Shown here piece after piece: positions 53,555 through 63,967 of a stretch of DNA of 64,000 nt (position 1 is its first letter; each line of letters starts with the position of its first letter). A model generated the notes under the pieces. The model did no database searches and had not been told where the DNA came from. It saw only the letters and a program-made list of their open reading frames with translations. The DNA comes from Pseudomonas sp. N3-W (GTDB lineage: Bacteria > Pseudomonadota > Gammaproteobacteria > Pseudomonadales > Pseudomonadaceae), in assembly GCF_024970185.1 (NCBI RefSeq), contig NZ_CP103965.1:6591001-6655000 (forward strand), written 5' to 3'. Both the position numbers and the translations under genes were made by a program.

Positions 53555-54802
53555 ATGATCGACATGGAAAGGAAAGTTGGAAAGGACATCGTCCATAAAG
53601 GCCACGATGACGATGTATTGATTTACGACGCTCGCCACCAGCTACCGGCCTGGCTGCCCGCCGCCATCATTCAACAAGCGAACCTTGATCCAGCGGATCT
53701 CGACATCGTCAACCAGGCCTATCGCCAGGACAGCGATCGACTGGTGCTGCGCTCGTTACCGACGGTTATCGGCCTGGACGAACTCGAACAGGCAGGCCTG
53801 TCGGCCTGTCTGCCAGAGCTGCTGGCCTGCTACGAAAAAGCCACCGATCACCTGATACTGACAGGTGTCTGGGTCCTGGAAAGTATCGAAGCCAAGCTGG
53901 CACAGCTGCTGGGCTACGACGACGTACTCGACGTCGGCCAACGGCGGCAGGTGCACGATGTCCTCAAGAATCTGGACGGTTGCCCACAGCAAGGCTTGCT
54001 GTACTTCACCCTGTTCAACGACACCTCCAATTACTTCTTTTACCGCAAGCACCATGAACACGTGCCTGGCCTGATGTTGATCGAAGTCGCCCGCCAGGCC
54101 ATGTACGCGCATTTCTACGAACACAGTGGCTATGCACGCGGCGAGGTGTCGATTTCCATCGTTGATCTGCTGTCGAGCTTCCCCCGCTATACCGAGTCGT
54201 CCTTTCAGGTCGACGTACTCGTCGGTGACTACGCCGAAGTGGCGCAACCGCGGGCACGAAAAGTCGATAAGCGCGCACGTTTCTTCCAGCGCGGCGAACT
54301 GGTGGCCGACATCCGGCTACTCGGCGAAGTCATCAAAATGCCCGTCTTCAAGCGCATGCGAAACATCAACTTCGATCCGGCCTGCTGGTTCCGGCCGCTC
54401 AAAGGCATACGGCATGACGTGCTGATACATCTTGAGTCCGGTCGTCATCTGGCCGGCCGCTTGGATCTGCTTTCAATGGCCGGCCTGCAAATGCAGTGTG
54501 ACAGCCCGGTCGGCGCGCTCGACACGCCCACGCGCGGGCATGTCTATCTGTATCTGGAAAACGAGGGAATGATCAGCCTGCCGGTGCAATCGTTACTCGA
54601 AAGTGACGGGCCAAAGGGCCGCCTGCTCAAACTGCAACTGGCGGACCTGGATACTCAGTTGCGATTCAAATGGCGAGAAGTACTCAAGCAGTACACGTAT
54701 TTCTCTCATGAAGAACCAGCCCCCGCCCGCGCTGCCGAACAGCCTCTCTGGATGACATTTGACCAGCCGTCACCGATGCCAGAGCAGAGGATAGAGGCAT
54801 GA
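53555..54802 (+). CDS. AfsA-like hotdog protein with PilZ-like C-terminal domain
   Basis: 415 residues. Residues 13-27 (VHKGHDDDVLIYDAR) match the opening of AfsA repeats; residues 150-260 form an AfsA-type hotdog (FFYRKHHEHVPGLMLIEVAR at 161-180, the H-x-HVPG...E..RQA block). A helical insert of about 115 residues separates them. Residues 280-380 look PilZ-like (GRLDLLSMAGLQM with D-x-S-x-x-G, then VYLYLENEGMISLPVQSLLE). AfsA joins a beta-ketoacyl thioester to dihydroxyacetone phosphate to begin gamma-butyrolactone signals in Streptomyces. Here it follows luxI and overlaps the OYE gene by ATGA. Activity and c-di-GMP binding are inference. Confidence 0.7.
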   Translation: MIDMERKVGKDIVHKGHDDDVLIYDARHQLPAWLPAAIIQQANLDPADLDIVNQAYRQDSDRLVLRSLPTVIGLDELEQAGLSACLPELLACYEKATDHLILTGVWVLESIEAKLAQLLGYDDVLDVGQRRQVHDVLKNLDGCPQQGLLYFTLFNDTSNYFFYRKHHEHVPGLMLIEVARQAMYAHFYEHSGYARGEVSISIVDLLSSFPRYTESSFQVDVLVGDYAEVAQPRARKVDKRARFFQRGELVADIRLLGEVIKMPVFKRMRNINFDPACWFRPLKGIRHDVLIHLESGRHLAGRLDLLSMAGLQMQCDSPVGALDTPTRGHVYLYLENEGMISLPVQSLLESDGPKGRLLKLQLADLDTQLRFKWREVLKQYTYFSHEEPAPARAAEQPLWMTFDQPSPMPEQRIEA

Positions 54803-55947
54803 TCGACCGCTATCCCCACGTGCTTGAGCCGCTCAAGCTGGCAGGCGGACTGGTGCTGCGCAATCGTCTGTTTTTCGCTTCGATGGGCGTGGACTTGGCC
54901 GATCACAGCGGGTGCGTGACACCGCAGATGATTGAGTTCTATCAGGGGATCATGGAGGGCGGCTGCTCCATGGCGTTTCTGTGCAACGCCACGGTATCGC
55001 CCCAGTCGCGACTGCAGAGCACCGGGCTCGGGCTGTTCGAGCAACACCAGGGCGAATCGCTCAAGGCCATGTTCAAGATGGCCGAGCGCGTCAACACGCC
55101 AGTGGGCGTGCAGTTGCAACATTACGGTGGCCAGGGCACCACGACGCACACCGGCGTCGCGGTGCTGACGCCCAGTGGCGTGCCATGCCCGCGCGTTTCC
55201 AAACTTGATCCGCACTACCGGGTGCAGGTCATGGACGAAACGGACATTGCCCTGGTGATCGAGCAATTTGCCCATTCCGCCTGGTTGGCGTGGATCAACG
55301 GTGCCCGACTGGTGCAATTGCAGGCGTCCAACGGTTACCTGCTGAGCAGCTTTCTGTCTCCCCACACCAACAAGCGCACGGATCGTTATGGCGGCAGCGA
55401 AGAGAACCGTGCCCGGCTGCTGCTCGAAGTGATCCAGGCCATCCGCGAACGAACCCAGGGTGCCCTGATCATCACCATCAGGTTGGGTATCGATGATCGT
55501 CTGGGTGATGAGGGGCTGCAATTCCCGGATATCAAGGAAACCGTCCAGGCACTCTGCCAGGCCGGCGTTGCAGCGCTGGAGTGTTCGATGTGCATGGGCG
55601 CGACCTTCGGCCAGTTGATCGTCCACTCCTCGACGATGGATGACTACCTGCAAGCCGGGGTCAGGGCCATCAAAGCGGTGTCGACGGTACCGGTGGGGTA
55701 TGCCGGCTTCATCGACGGATTGGACAAGGCCGAACAGTTGCTGGCCGATGGCGTCTGCGACTGGGTGGGGATGTCCAGGGCGCTGTTTGCCGACAACGAT
55801 CTGATCAACAAAACGCTGCAGGGCCGTTCCAGTGACATCCATAAATGCCAGTGGGACAGTAAATGCTTCAGCGACAAAAGCAATCCGCGCCTGGACCGGG
55901 TGTATTGCTGCGTGAATCCGAAATACTTGAGACCCTCGTTGGCATAA
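54799..55947 (+). CDS. NADH:flavin oxidoreductase (Old Yellow Enzyme / dienoyl-CoA-reductase-like)
   Basis: 382 residues. FMN-barrel of the OYE family: LVLRNRLFFASMG, VGVQLQHYGGQGT, the ASNGYLLSSFLSPHTNKRTD and RYGGSEENRARLL blocks (a hallmark of this family), and a Cys-rich end (CQWDSKCFSD, YCCVNPKYLR) that may bind an Fe-S cluster as in 2,4-dienoyl-CoA reductase. It reduces activated C=C bonds. In the island it could reduce a butenolide or enone made by the AfsA-like protein. Starts inside the AfsA-like stop (ATGA) and ends 11 bases before the SDR gene. Confidence 0.85.
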   Translation: MIDRYPHVLEPLKLAGGLVLRNRLFFASMGVDLADHSGCVTPQMIEFYQGIMEGGCSMAFLCNATVSPQSRLQSTGLGLFEQHQGESLKAMFKMAERVNTPVGVQLQHYGGQGTTTHTGVAVLTPSGVPCPRVSKLDPHYRVQVMDETDIALVIEQFAHSAWLAWINGARLVQLQASNGYLLSSFLSPHTNKRTDRYGGSEENRARLLLEVIQAIRERTQGALIITIRLGIDDRLGDEGLQFPDIKETVQALCQAGVAALECSMCMGATFGQLIVHSSTMDDYLQAGVRAIKAVSTVPVGYAGFIDGLDKAEQLLADGVCDWVGMSRALFADNDLINKTLQGRSSDIHKCQWDSKCFSDKSNPRLDRVYCCVNPKYLRPSLA

Positions 55948-55958
55948 GGATGTAACAC

Positions 55959-56729
55959 ATGTACGACTTCACAGGAAAAGTGTGCCTGGTAACCGGCGGC
56001 ACCAGCGGGATTGGCGAGGGTGTCAGTGAACGCCTGATCGAGGCGGGAGCCGAGCTGATTGTGTTCGGCAGAGACGCAGAAAAAGGGGCGCAGCTGGCAG
56101 ACCGTCTGGGTCAACGCTGCCGGTTTATTGCCTGCGATGTCGCCGATCCGGCCCAGGTAGCGCAGGCATTCGACACCATTCGATCGGTCTACGGCAGGCT
56201 CGATTGCGCCTTCAACAATGCAGGCGTGACCGCCCGCTACGGCAAACTGGCGGACTCGTGCCCGGATGACTGGATGAAGGTGATGAACATCAACGTCAAC
56301 GGCACCTACCACTGCATGAGGCATGAACTGCAAATCATGCTTGGCCGTGGCACTGGCGCCATCGTCAACACATCGTCCTGTGCCGGCGTGGTCCCCATAG
56401 GCGGCCAGGTGGCTTATGTCGCCAGCAAACAGGCCATCAACGGCATGACCCAGGTGGCGTCCATCGAAAACGCCAGGCTGGAGGATGGGGGGTGCATTCG
56501 CGTCAACGCGGTTGCCCCCGGTCCTATTCTGGGCGGCATGAACAGCGAAGCCCGCTTGAAAGCGGCACCGGAAAATACCCAGAGAAAAATCAACGTCACC
56601 TCCATGAAACGCTTCGGTACGGCGGATGAGGTGGCAAACGCCGTACTCTGGCTACTCAGCGATCAGTCGTCCTACGTTACAGGTGTGGTCATGCCCGTCG
56701 ATGGCGGCTACGCGAGCGGCAAATTCTGA
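55959..56729 (+). CDS. Short-chain dehydrogenase/reductase
   Basis: 256 residues, classical SDR. Cofactor motif TGGTSGIG, NNAG at about residue 90, and catalytic Ser/Tyr/Lys in VNTSSCAGVV and VAYVASKQAI. RFGTADEVANAVLWLLSDQS and VTGVVMPVDGGYASG are the usual SDR ending. Third gene of the luxI-afsA-like unit. It may reduce a keto group of the signal; the cofactor preference (NADH or NADPH) cannot be read. Ends 149 bases before the end of the convergent glmS gene. Confidence 0.9.
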   Translation: MYDFTGKVCLVTGGTSGIGEGVSERLIEAGAELIVFGRDAEKGAQLADRLGQRCRFIACDVADPAQVAQAFDTIRSVYGRLDCAFNNAGVTARYGKLADSCPDDWMKVMNINVNGTYHCMRHELQIMLGRGTGAIVNTSSCAGVVPIGGQVAYVASKQAINGMTQVASIENARLEDGGCIRVNAVAPGPILGGMNSEARLKAAPENTQRKINVTSMKRFGTADEVANAVLWLLSDQSSYVTGVVMPVDGGYASGKF

Positions 56730-56877
56730 TGCCATGACAGGCGTCAGCCGGGGTTCGACGTGGCGACTGCTCCGGGGTAAGTCATCGGTTGAGTGAGCGC
56801 GGTCCGAAGACCAGACAGCAGATGCAAAACGACCCGCACATCGCGGGTCGTTTTGTGTGTGACGGCTTGTGGATAAC
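56730..56877. other. attTn7 neighbourhood downstream of glmS
   Basis: 148 bases between the SDR gene and the 3' end of glmS. Tn7-family elements usually insert about 25 bases beyond the glmS stop; that would fall near 56853, inside the terminator hairpin. No Tn7 ends, transposase or target duplication are visible, but the quorum-sensing island lies immediately next to this hotspot. Confidence 0.55.
56826..56854. terminator. Bidirectional terminator of glmS and the SDR gene
   Basis: AAAACGACCCGC (56826-56837) pairs with GCGGGTCGTTTT (56843-56854), a 12-base stem with A/T-rich outer ends, between the convergent glmS and SDR genes. Confidence 0.85.
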
Positions 56878-58713
56878 TTATTCCACCGTCACCGACTTCG
56901 CCAGGTTGCGCGGCTGGTCAACGTCCGTGCCTTTCAACACCGCCACGTAGTAAGACAGCAACTGCAACGGGATGGTGTAGAGAATCGGCGACAGAATGTC
57001 GTGGATGTGCGGCATTTGTACAACATAAGTGCCTTCGCCATTGGTCATGCCTGCCTTCTCGTCGGCGAAGACAATCAGTTGACCGCCACGGGCCCGGACT
57101 TCCTGAAGGTTGGACTTCAGCTTCTCCAGCAGCTCGTTGTTTGGCGCTACGGTCACCACTGGCATGTCGTCATCCACAAGGGCCAACGGGCCATGCTTCA
57201 GCTCGCCGGCCGGGTAGGCTTCGGCGTGGATGTAGGAAATTTCCTTAAGCTTGAGTGCGCCTTCCATTGCTACCGGGTATTGAGCACCACGGCCCAGGAA
57301 CAGGGTGTGATTCTTGTCGGCGAACAGCTCGGAGATTTTTTCTACGGTGCTGTCCATGGCCAACGCTTCGCCCAGACGGGTTGGCAGACGACGCAGTTCT
57401 TCCACCAGTGTCGCTTCGACACCTTTGTCCAGCGTACCGCGTACTTGCCCCAGGGACAGGGTCAACAACAGCAAGCCCACCAACTGAGTGGTAAAGGCTT
57501 TGGTCGAAGCCACGCCGATTTCGCGGCCGGCCTGGGTCAGCAGGGTCAGGTCGGATTCACGCACCAGAGAACTGATGCCCACGTTACAGATGGCCAGGCT
57601 GGCGAGGAAACCCAACTCCTTGGCATTGCGCAATGCCGCCAAGGTGTCGGCGGTTTCGCCAGACTGGGAAATGGTCACGAACAGGGTGTCGGGCTGTACA
57701 ACGACCTTGCGGTAGCGGAATTCGCTGGCCACCTCGACCTGGCACGGAATACCGGCCAGTTCTTCGAGCCAGTAGCGGGCGACCATACCGGCGTGGTAAC
57801 TGGTGCCGCAAGCGACGATCTGCACGTTGCGCACTTTGGCAAACAGCTCGGCAGCCTGCGGACCGAAAGCCTGTACCAGTACGCCATTAGGGCTCAGGCG
57901 ACCTTCAAGGGTGCGCTGAACCACTGTCGGTTGCTCGTGGATTTCCTTGAGCATGAAGTGGCGGAATTCACCCTTGTCGGCAGCTTCGGCGCCATCGCGA
58001 TACTGCACCGCTTCGCGCTCGACGGCTTTACCGTCAACGTCCCAGATCTGCACGCTGTCGCGGCGAATTTCCGCGATGTCGCCTTCTTCCAGGTACATGA
58101 AACGGTCGGTGACCTGACGCAGGGCCAGTTGGTCAGAGGCGAGGAAGTTTTCCCCCAGACCCAGGCCAATCACCAGCGGGCTGCCACTGCGGGCGGCGAC
58201 CAGGCGATCCGGCTGATCGGCACTGACCACTGCCAGACCATAAGCACCGTGCAGTTCCTTGACCGTTGCCTTGAGGGCCGTGGTCAGGTCGGGCAGGTCC
58301 TTGAGCTTGTGCGCCAGCAGGTGGGCGATAACTTCAGTGTCGGTGTCGGAGGTGAACACATAACCCTGGGCCTTCAACTGTTCGCGCAAGGCTTCGTGGT
58401 TTTCGATGATGCCGTTGTGCACCACCGCCAGATTCTGCCCGGAGAAATGCGGGTGGGCGTTACGTTCGCAAGGCGCGCCGTGGGTCGCCCAACGGGTATG
58501 GGCAATCCCCAGACGACCGATCAGCGGCGTGGCAGCCAGGGCTTGTTCCAGCTCGCTGACCTTGCCCGGACGACGGACACGATCAAGGATGCCGTCGTTG
58601 GTGAAGATCGCCACACCGGCGCTGTCATAGCCGCGGTATTCCAGGCGCTTGAGGCCTTCGACAAGGATGGCGGTGATATTACGTTCTGCAACTGCGCCAA
58701 CAATTCCACACAT
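56878..58713 (-). CDS. glmS: Glutamine--fructose-6-phosphate aminotransferase (isomerising)
   Basis: 611 residues from the ATG at 58713, after AGGAGA. The N-terminal Cys of [10 protein letters not shown] is the glutaminase nucleophile. Residues 1-220 form the glutaminase ([27 protein letters not shown]), followed by two SIS domains ([34 protein letters not shown]) and the C-terminal SVTVE. It makes glucosamine-6-phosphate for cell wall and lipopolysaccharide. Its ATG comes one base after the stop of glmR; its 3' end is the usual Tn7 target. Confidence 0.97.
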   Translation of the reverse strand: MCGIVGAVAERNITAILVEGLKRLEYRGYDSAGVAIFTNDGILDRVRRPGKVSELEQALAATPLIGRLGIAHTRWATHGAPCERNAHPHFSGQNLAVVHNGIIENHEALREQLKAQGYVFTSDTDTEVIAHLLAHKLKDLPDLTTALKATVKELHGAYGLAVVSADQPDRLVAARSGSPLVIGLGLGENFLASDQLALRQVTDRFMYLEEGDIAEIRRDSVQIWDVDGKAVEREAVQYRDGAEAADKGEFRHFMLKEIHEQPTVVQRTLEGRLSPNGVLVQAFGPQAAELFAKVRNVQIVACGTSYHAGMVARYWLEELAGIPCQVEVASEFRYRKVVVQPDTLFVTISQSGETADTLAALRNAKELGFLASLAICNVGISSLVRESDLTLLTQAGREIGVASTKAFTTQLVGLLLLTLSLGQVRGTLDKGVEATLVEELRRLPTRLGEALAMDSTVEKISELFADKNHTLFLGRGAQYPVAMEGALKLKEISYIHAEAYPAGELKHGPLALVDDDMPVVTVAPNNELLEKLKSNLQEVRARGGQLIVFADEKAGMTNGEGTYVVQMPHIHDILSPILYTIPLQLLSYYVAVLKGTDVDQPRNLAKSVTVE

Positions 58714-58714
58714 G

Positions 58715-59491
58715 CTATTTCTCCTGACTGACAGCCGCACAAATCAAGTTGATACCGCGGGCCTGAAGCTGATCCCGTGCCTCCAGAGGCAGGCGATCAT
58801 CGGTAATAAGGGTATGGACACTGCTCCAGGGCAGTTCCAGGTTAGGAATCTTGCGGCCAATCTTGTCGGCCTCCACCATCACGATCACTTCCCGGGCCAC
58901 ATCAGCCATGACCCGGCTCAGCCCCAGCAATTCATTGAAGGTGGTGGTGCCACGAACCATGTCGATGCCATCGGCACCAATGAACAACTGATCGAAGTCG
59001 TAAGAGCGTAGTACCTGCTCCGCCACCTGACCCTGAAAGGATTCGGAATGCGGATCCCAGGTGCCTCCAGTCATTAGTAGCACTGGTTCATGCTCCAGCT
59101 CACTCAAGGCGCTAGCCACATGCAGCGAGTTGGTCATCACTACCAGACCCGGTTGTTGGCCAAGTTCTGGAATCATCGCGGCCGTGGTGCTGCCGCTGTC
59201 GATGATGATGCGGGCGTGCTCGCGAATACGTGTAACGGCCGCACGGGCAATGGCCTGTTTGTATTTGGAAACCGGTTCGCCGCTATCTGCCACCAATTCC
59301 TGAGGCATGGTGATCGCGCCGCCGTAGCGACGCAGCAATAGCCCGTTGCTTTCGAGCGCTGCCAGATCCTTGCGAACCGTAACTTCCGAGGTTTCGAAAC
59401 GCTTGGCCAGCTCATCCACACTGACTTCCCCCTGCTCGTTGAGCAAGGCGAGGATATTGTGGCGACGTTGAGGTGTATTGCGTTTCGACAT
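58715..59491 (-). CDS. glmR: DeoR-family transcriptional regulator of glmS (GlmR)
   Basis: 258 residues from the ATG at 59491 ([20 protein letters not shown]); a longer frame has no ribosome site. DeoR helix-turn-helix [20 protein letters not shown], then DeoR sugar-phosphate-sensing domain ([22 protein letters not shown]). Placed between glmU and glmS as in P. aeruginosa glmR (PA5550), where it controls glmS/amino-sugar genes. Its last codons carry the glmS ribosome site. Confidence 0.9.
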   Translation of the reverse strand: MSKRNTPQRRHNILALLNEQGEVSVDELAKRFETSEVTVRKDLAALESNGLLLRRYGGAITMPQELVADSGEPVSKYKQAIARAAVTRIREHARIIIDSGSTTAAMIPELGQQPGLVVMTNSLHVASALSELEHEPVLLMTGGTWDPHSESFQGQVAEQVLRSYDFDQLFIGADGIDMVRGTTTFNELLGLSRVMADVAREVIVMVEADKIGRKIPNLELPWSSVHTLITDDRLPLEARDQLQARGINLICAAVSQEK

Positions 59492-59593
59492 GGCTGGATA
59501 AGTTTCGATTCGAAAGATAACGGAAGCAATCAAAACCTATTAGCGAAACTTCGTCAAGCGGGTGCGTGAAAAAAGATCTGTGGATAACGTATA

Positions 59594-59668
59594 AAAGATC
59601 GCAGCCTTCGCCTGCTCCTGCGGGTGGGTTAGTTTCACCCTGCAGGAGCGGCGGACGGCTGCGATCTT
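59594..59668. repeat. Long inverted repeat between glmR and glmU
   Basis: AAGATCGCAGCC and GGCTGCGATCTT at the two ends (59594-59605 and 59657-59668), with an inner CTGCTCCTGC / GCAGGAGCGG pair. It belongs to the second repeat family (GGCTGCGATCTT), also seen at 6980 and 47885, and may end glmU transcription. Confidence 0.65.
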
Positions 59669-59693
59669 GTTGATCGCATGAACTGTGGATAAC

Positions 59694-61061
59694 TCAGCTC
59701 TTCTTGAGCTTCTCCGGCCGCTTCCAGCCATCGATGTTCTTCTGCCGCGCTCGGCCCACTGCCAACTGCGCGTTATCCACATTCTGCGTAATGGTCGAGC
59801 CGGCCGCCGTGGTCGCGCCTGCCGAGATATCCACAGGTGCTACCAACGAATTGTTGGAGCCAATGAAGACGTCCTCGCCCAACACGGTTTTCCACTTGTT
59901 GGCGCCATCGTAGTTGCAGGTGATGGTGCCTGCGCCGATGTTGGTACGCGCACCGATCTCGGCATCACCCAGGTAGGTCAGGTGCCCGGCTTTGGCGCCC
60001 TCCCCCAAGTGGGCATTTTTCAGTTCGACAAAGTTACCCACATGGGCTCGGGCTTCCAGCACGGTACCTGGGCGCAACCGGGCAAATGGACCGGCATCAC
60101 TGTCTTCGCCGAGCACCGCGCCTTCGATATGACTGTTGGCCTTGATGACCACGCCTTTACGCAGCGTGCTGTCCTTGATGACGCAATTCGGGCCGATGAC
60201 CACGTCGTCTTCGATCACGACCTTGCCTTCAAGGATCACGTTGATGTCGATCAGCACATCGCGACCGACAGTCACCTCACCGCGCACATCGAAACGGGCC
60301 GGGTCGCGCAATGTCACGCCCTGCGCCATTAAACGGCGGCCGGCGCGTAGCTGATAGTGACGTTCAAGTTCGGAGAGTTGCTTGCGGTCGTTGGCACCCT
60401 GCACTTCCATGGCATCGTGCGGTTGCTCGGTGGCCACCACCAGACCATCGCTGACCGCCATGGCAATCACGTCGGTCAGGTAATACTCGCCTTGGGCGTT
60501 GTTATTGGAAAGCCGGCTCATCCAGTCGCCCAAACGCTCGAATGGCACTGCCAGAATACCGGTGTTGCCTTCGGTGATTGCACGCTCGGCTTCATTGGTG
60601 TCTTTCTGTTCGACGATAGCCGTGACCTTGCCATCGGTGTCACGCACAATGCGGCCATAGCCGGTAGGATCATCCAGTTCAACGGTCAGCAGGCCCAGTT
60701 GCTGAGGTGCGACTTGCTTGAGCAAGCGTTGCAGGGTCTCGACCTCGATCAACGGCACGTCACCGTAGAGGATCAGTACCGTATCGGACTTGATGAATGG
60801 CACGGCCTGAGCCACGGCGTGACCGGTACCCAGTTGTTTATCCTGCAGGACAAAGTTCAGGTCATCTGCCGCCAGACGCTCACGTACGGCGTCGGCACCA
60901 TGGCCAATCACTACGTGAATGCGCTGTGGATCGAGTTGTCGGGCGCTGTGGATAACATGACCCAGCATCGAGTTGCCGGCAATCGGGTGCAGCACCTTGG
61001 GCAGCGCCGAACGCATGCGAGTGCCTTGGCCGGCAGCGAGAATAACGATTTCAAGTGACAT
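59694..61061 (-). CDS. glmU: Bifunctional GlcN-1-P acetyltransferase / GlcNAc-1-P uridyltransferase
   Basis: 455 residues. N-terminal pyrophosphorylase: [31 protein letters not shown], the [10 protein letters not shown] block. C-terminal left-handed beta helix from about residue 250 ([20 protein letters not shown]) with the acetyl-CoA site ([20 protein letters not shown]). It makes UDP-GlcNAc from GlcN-1-P, the step after GlmS/GlmM. Expected order atpC-glmU-glmR-glmS is intact. The atpC-glmU gap holds a strong terminator. Confidence 0.97.
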   Translation of the reverse strand: MSLEIVILAAGQGTRMRSALPKVLHPIAGNSMLGHVIHSARQLDPQRIHVVIGHGADAVRERLAADDLNFVLQDKQLGTGHAVAQAVPFIKSDTVLILYGDVPLIEVETLQRLLKQVAPQQLGLLTVELDDPTGYGRIVRDTDGKVTAIVEQKDTNEAERAITEGNTGILAVPFERLGDWMSRLSNNNAQGEYYLTDVIAMAVSDGLVVATEQPHDAMEVQGANDRKQLSELERHYQLRAGRRLMAQGVTLRDPARFDVRGEVTVGRDVLIDINVILEGKVVIEDDVVIGPNCVIKDSTLRKGVVIKANSHIEGAVLGEDSDAGPFARLRPGTVLEARAHVGNFVELKNAHLGEGAKAGHLTYLGDAEIGARTNIGAGTITCNYDGANKWKTVLGEDVFIGSNNSLVAPVDISAGATTAAGSTITQNVDNAQLAVGRARQKNIDGWKRPEKLKKS

Positions 61062-61121
61062 GACTGGCTACCAATCCTGGGTGGTCAGCAACTGCGACCA
61101 GGTTATTGAATTCGGAAAAGA

Positions 61122-61149
61122 AAAAAGGGTAGCCGAGGCTACCCTTTTT
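61122..61149 (-). terminator. Rho-independent terminator of the atp operon
   Basis: AAAAAGGGTAGCC pairs with GGCTACCCTTTTT around a very short loop (61122-61149), 30 bases after the atpC stop and before glmU, with a U-run on the minus-strand transcript. Confidence 0.9.
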
Positions 61150-61178
61150 AATCAATCGCACAACAAGTCGGTGACGGA

Positions 61179-61604
61179 TTAACCGCCAAACTTCTTGCGG
61201 ATCTGCTGGACGGTGCGCAGCTGAGCTGACGCCTCGGCCAGACGTGCAGCAGCGGAACCGTAATCGAACTCCGCGCCACGCTCATGCAGGGCCTTCTCGG
61301 CAGCCTTGACGGCTTCCTGAGCGGAGGCTTCATCCAGGTCGGCAGCACGTTGCACGGTGTCGGCAAGAACCTTGACCATGTTCGGCTGAACCTCGAGGAA
61401 ACCACCGGAGATGTAAAACACCTCGGCTTCCCCGCCTTGCTTGATCAGGCGGATCGGACCCGGTTTCAGATTAGTGATCAGCGGCGCGTGACCCAGGGCA
61501 ATACCAAGATCACCGAGTGCACCGTGCGCAATCACCATCTCGACCAGGCCGGAAAAGATTTCCCCTTCCGCGCTGACGATATCGCAATGGACTGTCATAG
61601 CCAT
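61179..61604 (-). CDS. atpC: ATP synthase F1 epsilon subunit
   Basis: 141 residues. N-terminal beta sandwich ([40 protein letters not shown]) and a C-terminal helical hairpin ([16 protein letters not shown]). Epsilon links the gamma shaft to the c-ring and inhibits ATP hydrolysis. Last gene of the atp operon, 45 bases after atpD; a hairpin at 61627-61644 lies in that gap. Confidence 0.97.
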   Translation of the reverse strand: MAMTVHCDIVSAEGEIFSGLVEMVIAHGALGDLGIALGHAPLITNLKPGPIRLIKQGGEAEVFYISGGFLEVQPNMVKVLADTVQRAADLDEASAQEAVKAAEKALHERGAEFDYGSAAARLAEASAQLRTVQQIRKKFGG

Positions 61605-61626
61605 CTGATTGCCTCAACCTAAATTA

Positions 61627-61644
61627 GCGCCCGTTGCCGGGCGC
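61627..61644. other. Intercistronic hairpin between atpD and atpC
   Basis: GCGCCCG at 61627-61633 pairs with CGGGCGC at 61638-61644 in the 45-base gap. Such hairpins between atp genes can set relative mRNA stability and subunit stoichiometry. Confidence 0.55.
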
Positions 61645-61649
61645 CGGGA

Positions 61650-63056
<1,407 letters not shown>

Positions 63057-63917
63057 TTAAACCGCGGCAGCGCCGCCGACGATTTCCGAGATCTCTTGGG
63101 TGATCGCAGCCTGACGCGCCTTGTTGTAGATCAGCTGCAAATCGCTGATCAAATCACCGGCGTTGTCGGTAGCGTTCTTCATCGCGATCATCCGCGCAGC
63201 TTGTTCAGCCGCGTTGTTCTCGACCACCGCCTGGTAGACCTGCGACTCCACGTAGCGAACCATCAAGCCGTCAAGCAGCTCTTTGGCGTCCGGTTCGTAG
63301 AGATAGTCCCAGTGGTGCTTGAGTTCTTGATCCGGGGTTGCCACCAGTGGAATCAACTGCTCCACGGTAGGCTGTTGCGTCATGGTGTTGATGAACTTGT
63401 TGGACACCACGGACAGGCGGTCAATACGGCCGTCCAGGTAGGCATCCAGCATCACCTTGACGCTGCCGATCAGGTCATTGATCGACGGCTCTTCACCCAG
63501 GTGGCTGATAGCTGCAACGACGTTACCGCCGAAGTTGCGGAAGAAAGCCGCACCCTTGCTACCAACAACACACAGATCGATCTCGACGCCGTTTTCGCGG
63601 TTTACCGCCATGTCCTTGACCAGGGCCTTGAACAGGTTGGTGTTCAAGCCACCACACAGACCACGGTCACTGCTCACCACAACGTAACCAACGCGCTTGA
63701 TAGCGCGGTCGATCATGAAAGGGTGGCGATATTCCGGGTTGGCGTTGGCCAAATGACCAATAACCTGGCGGATGCGCTCCGCATAAGGACGGCTAGCAGC
63801 CATGCGCATTTGTGCCTTGCGCATTTTGCTGACCGCCACTTTTTCCATGGCGCTGGTAATCTTTTGCGTGCTTTTGATGCTCGCAATCTTACTGCGAATC
63901 TCTTTTGCGCCTGCCAT
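63057..63917 (-). CDS. atpG: ATP synthase F1 gamma subunit
   Basis: 286 residues. The N-terminal helix [20 protein letters not shown] and C-terminal helix NDAGDLI-type ([20 protein letters not shown]) are the two coiled-coil strands of the rotor; [16 protein letters not shown] is the conserved middle. It forms the central shaft of the enzyme. About 27 bases separate it from atpD. Confidence 0.97.
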   Translation of the reverse strand: MAGAKEIRSKIASIKSTQKITSAMEKVAVSKMRKAQMRMAASRPYAERIRQVIGHLANANPEYRHPFMIDRAIKRVGYVVVSSDRGLCGGLNTNLFKALVKDMAVNRENGVEIDLCVVGSKGAAFFRNFGGNVVAAISHLGEEPSINDLIGSVKVMLDAYLDGRIDRLSVVSNKFINTMTQQPTVEQLIPLVATPDQELKHHWDYLYEPDAKELLDGLMVRYVESQVYQAVVENNAAEQAARMIAMKNATDNAGDLISDLQLIYNKARQAAITQEISEIVGGAAAV

Positions 63918-63939
63918 GTAACACCTATCAGGTTAGCAA

Positions 63940-63961
63940 GCGGGAGCCTTGCGGCTCCCGC
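63940..63961. other. Intercistronic hairpin between atpA and atpG
   Basis: GCGGGAGCC and GGCTCCCGC (9-base arms) around TTGC, seven bases after the atpA stop. It resembles a processing or stability element rather than a terminator, because the operon continues. Confidence 0.6.
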
Positions 63962-63967
63962 TGCGGC

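Noticed and set aside
56730..56877. Tn7 insertion next to glmS
   Set aside because: No tns genes, no end repeats and no 5-base duplication visible; only the neighbourhood of the hotspot is noted.
56869..58731. 620-codon frame on the plus strand opposite glmS
   Set aside because: It is an antisense shadow of glmS: the opposite strand gives a perfect GlmS with its glutaminase Cys and SIS motifs, while this frame has no recognisable motif.
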